This document shows, piece by piece, positions 9,537-18,745 of a stretch of 64,000 nucleotides of DNA. The position numbers and the translations under genes are program-made. Location of the stretch: the NCBI GenBank assembly GCA_902569725.1, contig CACFVG010000002.1, positions 1 to 64,000 on the forward strand. The letters are read 5' to 3'. The notes below the pieces were generated by a model, which had not been told where the DNA came from, did no database searches, and saw nothing but the letters and a program-made list of their open reading frames with translations. How positions within the stretch are numbered: position 1 is the first letter of the stretch; every line of letters begins with the position of its first letter. This DNA is from an uncultured Pelagibacteraceae bacterium (GTDB lineage Bacteria > Pseudomonadota > Alphaproteobacteria > Pelagibacterales > Pelagibacteraceae).

Positions 9537-10307
9537 TTATACTTTGTTTAATCTTTTAAGAATACTGTTTAATGTTTTTTCTGTTGATCTATAAAATCCA
9601 TATTTTCTTAGTTCTTTAACGCCTTGTTCATTAAGTCCTCTTGGCGTTTGAGATTCTTTTACTAAATATTTCAAATCTTTATTAGAATTAACAACAGCAT
9701 CTTCAGATAATGCTACAAAAAGTGAAGTAATATATTTCTGTGCTTTATCTCTTTTAACACCACGTTTAACTAGCCAATTAGACATAGTGCTTAACAATTC
9801 ATAAAATGGTGCCATCATTCCTGAAGTAGACCAAAAATTTTTAGATAATTTTTCATTATTAATTTCAATCGTTGTTCCAAGTTTATCAAAAAAGTTTTTA
9901 ATTTTCTTATTTGGTGGAAATAATGGAACTGGACCTTTTTTTAATGAAATTGGAGGAAGCGGTACTGCTCTTGCAATTGTCGCTTTTACTTTGATAGCTT
10001 TTTTAAGTTGAGGCAAAGTCATTGTTGAAATAAAACTAACAATTGTTTGACTTGTTTTAAATTTTAAATTTTTAATGATTTTTTCACCTACTGTAGGTGT
10101 AACAGCTAAAAAAACCCAATTACATGAATTAACTATTTCCTGATTATTTTTTGCAATAGAAACTTTTCTGAATTGTCTTTTTAGTTTCTTTGCTACATTT
10201 CTATTCCTAGGTGATAGTACTATCTTATTAAAAGATATTTTAGATCTACATATTCCTGTAACTACAGATGAAGTTATTTTTCCTGTTCCTATAAATCCTA
10301 AATTCAT
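9537..10307 (-). CDS. pyrroline-5-carboxylate reductase-like NAD(P)-dependent oxidoreductase
   Basis: N-terminal Rossmann motif GFIGTGKI, P5CR-like C-terminus with TPRGLNEQG; first gene of the livGFHM operon. Confidence 0.7.
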   Translation of the reverse strand: MNLGFIGTGKITSSVVTGICRSKISFNKIVLSPRNRNVAKKLKRQFRKVSIAKNNQEIVNSCNWVFLAVTPTVGEKIIKNLKFKTSQTIVSFISTMTLPQLKKAIKVKATIARAVPLPPISLKKGPVPLFPPNKKIKNFFDKLGTTIEINNEKLSKNFWSTSGMMAPFYELLSTMSNWLVKRGVKRDKAQKYITSLFVALSEDAVVNSNKDLKYLVKESQTPRGLNEQGVKELRKYGFYRSTEKTLNSILKRLNKV

Positions 10308-10364
10308 ATTTGGTTACAATATTCTTTAATGTAACAAATAACCATATTTAATTAGACAAAAAAA

Positions 10365-10388
10365 AAGGCCAGCAAAATTGCTGGCCTT
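10365..10388 (-). terminator. rho-independent terminator downstream of the 10412-11062 gene
   Basis: 11-bp perfect stem AAGGCCAGCAA/TTGCTGGCCTT with a 2-nt loop; U tract on the minus-strand transcript. Confidence 0.9.
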
Positions 10389-10411
10389 TAAATTTTAATT
10401 TAGGCTTTTAC

Positions 10412-11062
10412 TTAAAAACTTTTAACAACTGATATAGTACCAAAAGCACTCATCATGTCTGTAAGTGTAACTTTTGTACCACCTGCATCTGATGCTGAGT
10501 TAGCTACTTCTACTTCATCGTATTGCGCAGCTGTAACTTCAGCTCTTATGCTAAGACCATCAGCAGCTTCTATACTGTATCCTAATCCAGCCATCATTCC
10601 TGTTGTATCTGTATTTCCATAAGAACCACCAGTTCCTAAATTCTCAATAGAATTTAAGTCAACGTAGATTCCACCAACTTTAGCATATAGTCCACCAAGT
10701 GGTATTGGAATTAAAGCATAAACAGTTGTATGGTTTTCAAATTCACCCTTAACTGTGTTCGTCGTTGTACCTTGAAGGTTTGTATTTTTCGGAGTTTCTA
10801 TCTCTGAAGGAATATAATCCAAACCTACACTAATAGGTCCTATATTATACTCTACAAACACTGACATGTGGTTTGCAGTAAACGCACCTGCTTCTTTGGT
10901 ATCATCAACGCCAGTCTCATCATTGTCAGTTTCTTCAGTACCCACCGCATAATAACCTGAGTGTGATCCTGAAATACCAACGCTAAGCCCCTCTAAGCTA
11001 ACAGCGTAAGAACTAGTCGCTAGTCCTAGAGCTAAAAGCAAAGATATGATTATTTTTTTCAT
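10412..11062 (-). CDS. secreted outer-membrane beta-barrel-like protein
   Basis: Signal peptide MKKIIISLLLALGLATSSYA, alternating amphipathic strands, terminal Phe (VVKSF). Confidence 0.65.
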   Translation of the reverse strand: MKKIIISLLLALGLATSSYAVSLEGLSVGISGSHSGYYAVGTEETDNDETGVDDTKEAGAFTANHMSVFVEYNIGPISVGLDYIPSEIETPKNTNLQGTTTNTVKGEFENHTTVYALIPIPLGGLYAKVGGIYVDLNSIENLGTGGSYGNTDTTGMMAGLGYSIEAADGLSIRAEVTAAQYDEVEVANSASDAGGTKVTLTDMMSAFGTISVVKSF

Positions 11063-11304
11063 ACTATTTATCCTAATAATTAATTAATTATAATTTTTAA
11101 AAATTAACTCATTTAACATCAAAAAATTGATATAAAAAACATTTAATTACCTCAAAAAACGTAAATTTGCATAGTGTAACTAAATTGCAACAATATTATT
11201 GTTGAATTTATTGACTTTTTTAACTCAATTAAAAATTGATAATTAAAAGATATACGTAAGAATTATTAGAAAACTTTATCAATATTCGATTCTAAGGATA
11301 ATTA

Positions 11305-12222
11305 TTAATTAGAAAAAGAACCCCTGATTCTAAGAAGTTCTCGACTTAAATTTTCATTTTTCTCAAATGGCTTTCTTCCATGTAGCCAAAAATGATTATT
11401 AGTAACTACTGCCGAACCTATTGGAAGTCTAGTAGTTATTTTATTATCACTTTCCTCTAAAGAGTCAGACAGTCTTTGAAGAAAGATACCTTGTTGAATA
11501 TTTTGAGGTTCTGGAAATTGGTCTATATAAGAAATGTTTATATTATCATTTTTATCTTTTATAAAAACTGGATGTTCTACTTTATAATCTACATTTTTGC
11601 TTTTGGGAGAGCTCCAAATAAAATTTTGCCTGCCTACCGGATCCTCTGATAATTCTTTTAAATTTTCTAAATCATCCAAATGCAACAAAACAGTTTCTCC
11701 ACCTTTGGCATTTTTTTCTTCAATTTTGGTCATTAAAATCCAATCAGTATTCTCATTAACATAGGTGCCATCTGTATGAAGATCCATATTTACATATGCT
11801 TTTCTTAAATACGAATCACTATTATCTTCATGTTTGACAAAAAATCTTGCATAATATTTTCCTGACATTGAATCATGATTAGGTACTCCAATTAAATGAG
11901 TTATTGCTGTTGCAAGTTTAACTAAGAACTTATCATCTATTTTTTTGTTTTGATTGTTTGTTTTCAATACAAAACATCCTTTAGTTCTATCTTTTAAAAT
12001 TGAATTAATTAATTTACATAATTTATTTTGAGTTAAATCATCTAGATTTTTTGCCAAAGTGAACCTTGCGAAAGGTTTGTATTCTAGTGCAGTAATGTCA
12101 AATCTCTTAAATGGAAAAACTAACTTTTCAATAAATTCATCTTTTAAATGTAAATCTATAATTCTATTAGATTTACTATTTGCTAAAACTTCAAATCCTT
12201 CAATTTTATTTTGGTTATTCAT
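11305..12222 (-). CDS. CsiD/GlaH-like glutarate 2-hydroxylase (2-oxoglutarate/Fe(II) oxygenase)
   Basis: Extensive remembered similarity to E. coli CsiD: TALEYKPFARFTLAKNLDDL, KLATAITHLIG..HDSMSGKYYARFFVKHEDNSDSYLRKAYVNMDLHTDGTYV, NNHFWLHGRKPF, SRELLRIRGSF; HxD...H...R ligands present. Confidence 0.85.
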   Translation of the reverse strand: MNNQNKIEGFEVLANSKSNRIIDLHLKDEFIEKLVFPFKRFDITALEYKPFARFTLAKNLDDLTQNKLCKLINSILKDRTKGCFVLKTNNQNKKIDDKFLVKLATAITHLIGVPNHDSMSGKYYARFFVKHEDNSDSYLRKAYVNMDLHTDGTYVNENTDWILMTKIEEKNAKGGETVLLHLDDLENLKELSEDPVGRQNFIWSSPKSKNVDYKVEHPVFIKDKNDNINISYIDQFPEPQNIQQGIFLQRLSDSLEESDNKITTRLPIGSAVVTNNHFWLHGRKPFEKNENLSRELLRIRGSFSN

Positions 12223-13007
12223 TAACCTCCTAAAAATAATCTTCCAACATCTGGATTTTTAAGTAAATCTTCACCTTTCCCAGCTATTGCTGTTTGGCCC
12301 GATACTAAAACATAACCTATATCGGCAAACTCTAATCCTTTTTTTGCGTTTTGTTCTACAAGTATAATTGTTTTTTTTTCATTTTTTTGGAGATCTCCTA
12401 AAATTTCAAAAACCATATCTATATATTTTGGTTCTAAGCCAATTGAAGGTTCATCTACTAATAAAATAGAAGGTTTCATAACCAGGGCTCTTGAAATTTC
12501 TAATAATCTTCTTTCACCTCCTGATAAAACTTTGGCTGGTTGATTTCTTCTATTTCTTAATCTTTCATATTTTTGAAGTACTCTTTCTGCTTCTTCATAT
12601 GAATCTTCAGTTTTATTTTTTATATAGCCACCCATTAGTAAGTTTTCTTCTACTGTCATATCTGGAAATACTGAATTATCCTGAAGAATATAAGCAATTC
12701 CTTCTGACTTTAGTTTTTGAGCAGGTGATAAATTTGTAATTTCTTTTCCATCAATTTTAATTTGACCGGAAAAAATATTTGTAAAACCATAAATTGAGTG
12801 AAGGATTGTAGATTTTCCTGCTCCATTTGGACCAATTAAACATAACGATTGAGCTCTACTAACAAATAAATCAAAATTATGTAAAATTTCCATTTTTCCA
12901 TATCCAGCAGACAAATTGTTTATTGTTAAATGAACGTTATCAGAAGAAAGTTTCTTTAAGTCTTGAGCGCTGGGTGATTTTCCTAATACTTCATATTGAT
13001 TAGCCAT
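12222..13007 (-). CDS. livF: ABC transporter ATP-binding protein (LivF family), second system
   Basis: GPNGAGKST, LSGGERRLLEISRAL, LLVDEPSIGL. Confidence 0.9.
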   Translation of the reverse strand: MANQYEVLGKSPSAQDLKKLSSDNVHLTINNLSAGYGKMEILHNFDLFVSRAQSLCLIGPNGAGKSTILHSIYGFTNIFSGQIKIDGKEITNLSPAQKLKSEGIAYILQDNSVFPDMTVEENLLMGGYIKNKTEDSYEEAERVLQKYERLRNRRNQPAKVLSGGERRLLEISRALVMKPSILLVDEPSIGLEPKYIDMVFEILGDLQKNEKKTIILVEQNAKKGLEFADIGYVLVSGQTAIAGKGEDLLKNPDVGRLFLGG

Positions 13008-13747
13008 TATTGTGCTCCAAGATAAGCATCAATAACACGCTTATCATTTTTAATTTCATCTGGCTTACCATTCGCTAACATTTGACCGTGAGCTAAACAA
13101 AAAATACTTTCCGCTAATTGCATAATTACTCTCATATTATGCTCAATTACAAGTAGCGTAATTCCAAAATCTTGATTAACTTTTATTAGTCTATCAATAA
13201 TTCCATTTATTAATGTAGGATTTATGCCCGCTGTTGGCTCATCTAGTAGTAGCATTTCTGGCTCATTCATTAATGCCATAGCGAGTTCTAATAATTTTTG
13301 TTGGCCAAAAGATAAATCTCCTGCTCTTAATTTTCTTTTCTGATAAAGCCCAACAAAGTTTAGCAAGTTTTCTGCTTTTTCTGTTAAATTTTTAGGTATC
13401 TGTGAAAATATTTTAATTAAATTCTCATCACTTGCTTTATGGCTAATAAGCATATTTTCTACACAATTTAATTTTCCATAGATTCTTGTTTGTTGAAATG
13501 TTCTTAACAGACCAAGTTTTGCTATTATTGGAACAGGTAGTTCTGAAACTTCCTTATCATTAAATTTAATTGAACCTCGATCTATAGGGTAAGTTCCAAC
13601 AATAGAATTAAACAATGTAGTTTTTCCTGATCCATTAGGTCCAATTAAGCCTACTATTTTTCCTTTTTCTACAGACATTGAAATATCAACATTGGCTTTA
13701 ACACCACCAAATGATTTACTAACGTTATTGACTTCTAGGATTTTCAT
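13007..13747 (-). CDS. livG: ABC transporter ATP-binding protein (LivG family), second system
   Basis: GPNGSGKTT, LSFGQQKLLELAMAL, LLLDEPTAG. Confidence 0.9.
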   Translation of the reverse strand: MKILEVNNVSKSFGGVKANVDISMSVEKGKIVGLIGPNGSGKTTLFNSIVGTYPIDRGSIKFNDKEVSELPVPIIAKLGLLRTFQQTRIYGKLNCVENMLISHKASDENLIKIFSQIPKNLTEKAENLLNFVGLYQKRKLRAGDLSFGQQKLLELAMALMNEPEMLLLDEPTAGINPTLINGIIDRLIKVNQDFGITLLVIEHNMRVIMQLAESIFCLAHGQMLANGKPDEIKNDKRVIDAYLGAQ

Positions 13748-14796
13748 TTAAGTTCAACCTGCGCCTTTCGGTCAGCCTCATCAACTACTTCACCAAATCT
13801 CTCAGGATATTTTTCTCTGAGCCAACCCATAATTCCTTCTGGAAAATAAATTACAATTACAACAATTAAAACTCCAAGAGCAACATACTGCCATCCAAGG
13901 AAGAAAGTCCAAAAACCTTCTTTAAAAATATGAAATATAGTTGCTCCAATAACTGGTCCCCACAAAGTTCCCTTACCACCTAATATTGCCATTAAAACCA
14001 TAAAGACTCCCATCTCTCTTCCATCAAATGCAACATCAGTGGAATCTATGTAGCCTACAAGACCTCCCATTATTCCTCCTGCAAGGCCACAGAAAAATGC
14101 TGAGATCATCCAACCAATAATTTTATATTTCATTGTTTGAATTCCCATTGCTTCAGCTTTGTCTTCATTGTCCCTTATTGCATTAAGGACTAATTTAAAT
14201 CTGGTTGAGTAAATAGATTTAACTACAATAAATGTGAGTATAAGCGAAACAAAACTACAAAAATAAAAAAATTCACCTCTTGCTTCTAAACTTCCTATGT
14301 TTGGAAATGGTGGAGTTGTAAAACCTTGTCCTGCACCTATAATTTCTATTCCTCCTGATATTTCTCCCGCAGCAACACCTAGTCCTAATGTACAAATTGC
14401 AAAATAATGTCCTCTTAATCCTAGAATTGAATATCCTATTAATCCCGCAACTATCGTTGGTACAATTGCAGCAACAGCCAAACCAACTCCAAAGCCTTGA
14501 AAAAATTGAGCTGGTGTGTGAACAAATGTTTTTTCTCCTCCACTTTCAGTCCATTCAGCTAAAGGAAAAAACATTCCCACTTGAACTGATGCGCAAAGAT
14601 ACATTCCTAATCCATAAAATAAAATGTTACCAAAAGAATTATACCCCATCTCACCACCTTGGATATTCCAAGTTATTGCTAAAATTATTAAAACACAAAG
14701 TATTGATAATTGAACTTTGAATGCTGGAAAAATAAATGGGGCAGCTAAACCAAATATTAAAACTGATAAATAAATTATTAAATTTTTATTTATCAT
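13744..14796 (-). CDS. livM: ABC transporter permease (LivM family), second system
   Basis: FKLVLNAIRDNEDKAEAMGIQTMKYK; operon position. Confidence 0.88.
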   Translation of the reverse strand: MINKNLIIYLSVLIFGLAAPFIFPAFKVQLSILCVLIILAITWNIQGGEMGYNSFGNILFYGLGMYLCASVQVGMFFPLAEWTESGGEKTFVHTPAQFFQGFGVGLAVAAIVPTIVAGLIGYSILGLRGHYFAICTLGLGVAAGEISGGIEIIGAGQGFTTPPFPNIGSLEARGEFFYFCSFVSLILTFIVVKSIYSTRFKLVLNAIRDNEDKAEAMGIQTMKYKIIGWMISAFFCGLAGGIMGGLVGYIDSTDVAFDGREMGVFMVLMAILGGKGTLWGPVIGATIFHIFKEGFWTFFLGWQYVALGVLIVVIVIYFPEGIMGWLREKYPERFGEVVDEADRKAQVELK

Positions 14797-15686
14797 TTTA
14801 AATACTCTCTTTTTTTAGATAGCTTAAATCTTCTATAAACAAGAATTAAGACTAATAATAAAAATACTGACCCTATTCTAAACTCTGTTCCTAAAATATA
14901 ATCTGCAAATTCTTCAAAAACCCCAAGACCCATACCAGAAATTGCTACACCTGGTAGATTTCCAAGTCCCGCAACAATTACAATCATAAAAGATCTAATT
15001 GTGTATGGTAATCCCATATAAGGATGAATAGTAAATGTAATTGAAATAAGTGCTCCAGCTACTCCGCATAGGGCTGCATTTATACCAAATGTAGCAGCAT
15101 AAACTTTTTCAGTATCAACACCTAAAATCTTTGCTGCTCTTGCATTTTGGGCCGTTGCTCTGATCGCTCGTCCAAGTTTGGATTTCTTCATATAAACAAC
15201 TAAACCAATTGCAAAAATAATGCTTATTATTGCAGCAAATATTTTTGAATTAGGTAAAACTACGGAGTTATCAAATAACATAGTTGTTCCATAGCCAGAA
15301 TTTGCAAGAACAACATCTGCTCCAAATGCAAAATTCATCAATTGCATAAAAAGAATACTAATTCCAAATGTAGCTAGAATTGATATAAATAAATCTCTAT
15401 CAACAACTTTATTGATAACTAACTTATAAATTCCAATACCTACAAAATACATAATTATCGGTGAAACTATTACTCCCCACGCAGGGTGGATTCCATAAAG
15501 GTACATAAAGTATGCAATGTAGCCACCAAGAATCACAAGATCACCTTGCGCAATATTAATAATATTCATTACTCCCCATTGAAGAGCCATTCCATATGCA
15601 ATTAAAGCAAATAGAATACCAAGAAGAATTCCATCCATTGATGCTTGGACCATTAAAATCGGTACTTGAAAAATTAGTAAGTCCAT
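14793..15686 (-). CDS. livH: ABC transporter permease (LivH family), second system
   Basis: SKLGRAIRATAQNARAAKILGVDTEKVYA; operon position. Confidence 0.88.
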   Translation of the reverse strand: MDLLIFQVPILMVQASMDGILLGILFALIAYGMALQWGVMNIINIAQGDLVILGGYIAYFMYLYGIHPAWGVIVSPIIMYFVGIGIYKLVINKVVDRDLFISILATFGISILFMQLMNFAFGADVVLANSGYGTTMLFDNSVVLPNSKIFAAIISIIFAIGLVVYMKKSKLGRAIRATAQNARAAKILGVDTEKVYAATFGINAALCGVAGALISITFTIHPYMGLPYTIRSFMIVIVAGLGNLPGVAISGMGLGVFEEFADYILGTEFRIGSVFLLLVLILVYRRFKLSKKREYLK

Positions 15687-15699
15687 AGAATTTTAATTA

Positions 15700-15732
15700 A
15701 AAAAAATGCCCCCTAGCATTTAAGGGGGCATA
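15700..15732 (-). terminator. intra-operonic terminator/attenuator hairpin between solute-binding protein and permease genes
   Basis: TGCCCCCT (15707-15714) / AGGGGGCA (15723-15730), 8-nt loop, followed on the minus strand by a U tract. Confidence 0.8.
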
Positions 15733-15744
15733 AAATATTAGTTT

Positions 15745-16983
15745 TTATCTTTCAGACCACTTAGGTATTGGGTGAATTAACTTAGCAGAAGCCCACTTAA
15801 GTGGAGCAACAACTTTGTTTTCACATTTTCCTGAGTTATCACAGATAACTTGGAATAATACCATTGGTTTAGAAACATTTTGACCACCTGGAGCAAATTT
15901 TATATTTCCATAAAAAGTTTGCATATCAGTAGCAGCAAGAGCATCTCTTACTTTTTTCTGATCAAAAGAATTTGCTCTTTCAAAAGCATCTTTGAAAACC
16001 AATAGTGCGGCAGAAGATTCAGCGGCTTGATATGGTGGAGCGTATCCAAACATTTTAGTAAAGTCTGCATCATATGTCATACCATCTTTAAACCACTTGT
16101 CTTTGTAAGTTAAAGTTTTATGCCATTGAGATGCACATAAAGCGTACTGAGAATTTTTACCATGTTGTTTAGATAATTTTGCAGCATCACAGTGTGTCAT
16201 TGCAAGCATTGGAACATCAACTTTCATTTCAGCTATTTGTCTAATAGCTGTTAATGCTCCTTTTGTATGTCCTGATACTACTAAAACATCTGGCTTAGTA
16301 GCTTTAACTTTTGCTAAAGTAGCTGCCATATCATTAAGCTCTTTTGGTAATTTATCGTCAATTATAATTTCAGATCCAGTTTCTTTTGCAGCATCTAAAA
16401 TACCTAATCTAACGTCTTGAGAAAAAGCATCTTGCTCAAAAGCTTGGGCAATTTTTACACCTTTTCCACCATTTAGCTCAACAGCAGTTCTAATAGCTAC
16501 ATCTAAATATAAGTTTGCTGGTGCTAACACAGCAAATAAATATTTATATCCTTTTGTAAACAAAGATCTAGATGCACCATTTGCTTCAACCATTGGAACT
16601 CCATACTTTTCAGTAACTGGTGCCATGGCTTTAGTTAAACCTGAACTGTAAGGTCCAAGCATAAACTCAACACCATCTTGACTAATTAATCTTTCTGCAA
16701 GCTGGGCTGCTCTCTTAGGATTTGATTCATCATCATAGTAAATAATGTCAAATTTATAAGTTTTTCCACCTACTTTAATACCACCCATACTATTAATTCT
16801 ATCAACGGCCATATTGTAACCGTTTTGAGTATGAACACCATTCGATGAATATTTTCCAGTTAGTGAAACAGCTGCACCTAAAATAATTTTATCTCCAACA
16901 ACTTTTGCAAAAGAAATACTTGAGGTAGATAATATAAGTGCAATTGCAGAAACAAATGTAATTATAAAGTTTTTTATTTTCAT
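15745..16983 (-). CDS. HAAT-type ABC transporter substrate-binding protein, second system
   Basis: Signal peptide, LGAAVSLTGKYSSNGVHTQNGYNMAVDRINSMGGI. Confidence 0.9.
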   Translation of the reverse strand: MKIKNFIITFVSAIALILSTSSISFAKVVGDKIILGAAVSLTGKYSSNGVHTQNGYNMAVDRINSMGGIKVGGKTYKFDIIYYDDESNPKRAAQLAERLISQDGVEFMLGPYSSGLTKAMAPVTEKYGVPMVEANGASRSLFTKGYKYLFAVLAPANLYLDVAIRTAVELNGGKGVKIAQAFEQDAFSQDVRLGILDAAKETGSEIIIDDKLPKELNDMAATLAKVKATKPDVLVVSGHTKGALTAIRQIAEMKVDVPMLAMTHCDAAKLSKQHGKNSQYALCASQWHKTLTYKDKWFKDGMTYDADFTKMFGYAPPYQAAESSAALLVFKDAFERANSFDQKKVRDALAATDMQTFYGNIKFAPGGQNVSKPMVLFQVICDNSGKCENKVVAPLKWASAKLIHPIPKWSER

Positions 16984-17084
16984 TTATTTCCCTTCTTTAT
17001 TTAATTAATTAATTATTTCTTAATTAAACTATTAATTTATTAAAAAAACAATATGCTGTTTTTGTATTTGACCTTTGCAAAATA

Positions 17085-17699
17085 TTAATATTGCTGAGTT
17101 ATTGCGATTATTATTGCAATTATAATTAAAACACACGCTGAAATTGTGTTTATAGTTTTTGGATTTGCTTTTAACCAAACAAATAGTTTTTTTGCAAGAA
17201 TTGCATACGTAACTAGAGATAAAAAATCTAATAAAACATAAGTTGTAATTAAAATTAAGAATTGAACAATATAATTTGAGTTAAAGTCAATAAACTGTGG
17301 AAAAATAAATGGAAAAAACATCCAAGCTTTCGGACTTGTTCCGGCAACTACAAAGCCATCTTTAAAAAAAGAAATAAAACTTTTTTCCAAAATTTCATTT
17401 GAATTTATATTTTTTGGTTTGGAGTTATAAATATCGTATGCAAGATAACTTATATAAACTACCCCAATCCATTTAAAAGTAGTCAAGAACAATGGATGAT
17501 CTGAAATGAAAGATCCAATAACAAATATAACCAGAGTTGCTTGAAAAATATTTGCTGTAACATCCCCAAGAGCAGTCCATATGCATTTTTTAACTCCATA
17601 GTTCATAGAGTATGAAATAATTACAATTCTAGGAGTCCCTGGAGTAATGAATAGAAAAAGTACTATTTGTAAAAATAAAAAATATTCAAGGGGAAGCAT
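17085..17699 (-). CDS. LysE/RhtB family translocator
   Basis: FLFITPGTPRIVIISYSMNYGVKKCIWTALGD, hydrophobic, about 204 aa. Confidence 0.75.
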   Translation of the reverse strand: MLPLEYFLFLQIVLFLFITPGTPRIVIISYSMNYGVKKCIWTALGDVTANIFQATLVIFVIGSFISDHPLFLTTFKWIGVVYISYLAYDIYNSKPKNINSNEILEKSFISFFKDGFVVAGTSPKAWMFFPFIFPQFIDFNSNYIVQFLILITTYVLLDFLSLVTYAILAKKLFVWLKANPKTINTISACVLIIIAIIIAITQQY

Positions 17700-17705
17700 T
17701 TTTTG

Positions 17706-17752
17706 GATAGTCCTAAAAAACCGGGAGCTAAAGATGGCTAGATAGGACTATC
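17706..17752. repeat. perfect 10-bp inverted repeat with 27-nt loop in the lysE 5' region
   Basis: GATAGTCCTA (17706-17715) / TAGGACTATC (17743-17752). Confidence 0.75.
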
Positions 17753-17819
17753 TCAAGTGAATATACCACACCCTATTAAAATTGCATTAGGCATTTTTTT
17801 AATATTTATTAAAAAAACT

Positions 17820-18113
17820 ATGAAAAAAAGTCACAGGCCAGTTACTAGAGTAAAAAATCCTGAACCAAAAACAAATAGTCCAGATTGGGTTATCTGGGCA
17901 GCCTGGGCTGATAGGATAACTTTTGAGGATATAAAAATAAAGACTGGAAAATCAGAATCAGAAGTTATCAAAATAATGAGAAAATCTTTAAAAACATCTT
18001 CTTTCAAGTTATGGAGAAAAAGAGCTAAAAATCAAAGTATAAAACATAGAAAAAAGTTTGAATTATCAAGAAAAGAAATAAGAAGAAAATTAAAAAAAAA
18101 TGACTATATATAA
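17820..18113 (+). CDS. small basic protein, TIGR03643/DUF2805-like
   Basis: Recognised pattern DWVIWAAWADRITFEDIKIKTGKSESEVIKIMRKSLK...FKLWRKR; ATG at 17820 preferred over GTG 17757. Confidence 0.65.
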   Translation: MKKSHRPVTRVKNPEPKTNSPDWVIWAAWADRITFEDIKIKTGKSESEVIKIMRKSLKTSSFKLWRKRAKNQSIKHRKKFELSRKEIRRKLKKNDYI

Positions 18114-18116
18114 ACT

Positions 18117-18371
18117 ATGAAAAATATAACGATGTACACAGGTCCATTATGTAATTTCTGTGATGCTGCAAAAAGATTATTTGCAAGAAATAATCTTTCT
18201 TACAAAGAAATAGATATCTCAACAAAAGATGGTTTGAGAGATGAAATGATTAAAAAAGCCAATGGAAAAAGAACAATTCCTCAAATATTTTTTGATGATC
18301 ATCACGTAGGTGGTTATGTAGAGTTAAGAGAATTAGAAAAAACTGGAGAATTAAATAATATTCTTAAATAA
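18117..18371 (+). CDS. grxC: glutaredoxin 3
   Basis: CNFCDAAKRLF redox motif (CxxC), TIPQIFFDDHHVGGYVEL. Confidence 0.9.
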   Translation: MKNITMYTGPLCNFCDAAKRLFARNNLSYKEIDISTKDGLRDEMIKKANGKRTIPQIFFDDHHVGGYVELRELEKTGELNNILK

Positions 18372-18743
18372 TTAAGTTTTTTTTTTAAAAACTAAACAAA
18401 CGCCATTATTGCAGTATCTTTTGCCGGTTGGATCAGGACCATCATCAAATATGTGCCCATGGTGTCCACCACAATTCTTACAATGATATTCAGTTCTAGC
18501 ATAACCTAGTAAGTGATCTGTTTTTGTTTCAAATACATCTGGTAAACTTTTATAAAATGATGGCCAACCTGATCCACTCTCATATTTTGTAATTGAATCA
18601 AATAATTTTATTCCACAGTTAGCACAATGATAGCTTCCTTCTCTTTTTTCATTATTTAATTCACTAGAACCTGGTCGCTCTGTTGCCTCCTCAAATAAAA
18701 TTAATTTTTGCTCGTCTGTTAAATTTGGATTATTTTTTTTCAT
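18372..18743 (-). CDS. msrB: peptide-methionine (R)-S-oxide reductase
   Basis: GSGWPSFY, CxxC zinc sites, GHIFDDGPDPTGKRYCNNG. Confidence 0.93.
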   Translation of the reverse strand: MKKNNPNLTDEQKLILFEEATERPGSSELNNEKREGSYHCANCGIKLFDSITKYESGSGWPSFYKSLPDVFETKTDHLLGYARTEYHCKNCGGHHGHIFDDGPDPTGKRYCNNGVCLVFKKKT

Positions 18744-18745
18744 AA

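Noticed and set aside
12491-12739. Plus-strand ORF antisense to livF (and 14388-14720 antisense to livM)
   Set aside because: Low-complexity hydrophobic/Leu-Gln-rich translation produced by the opposite strand's codons
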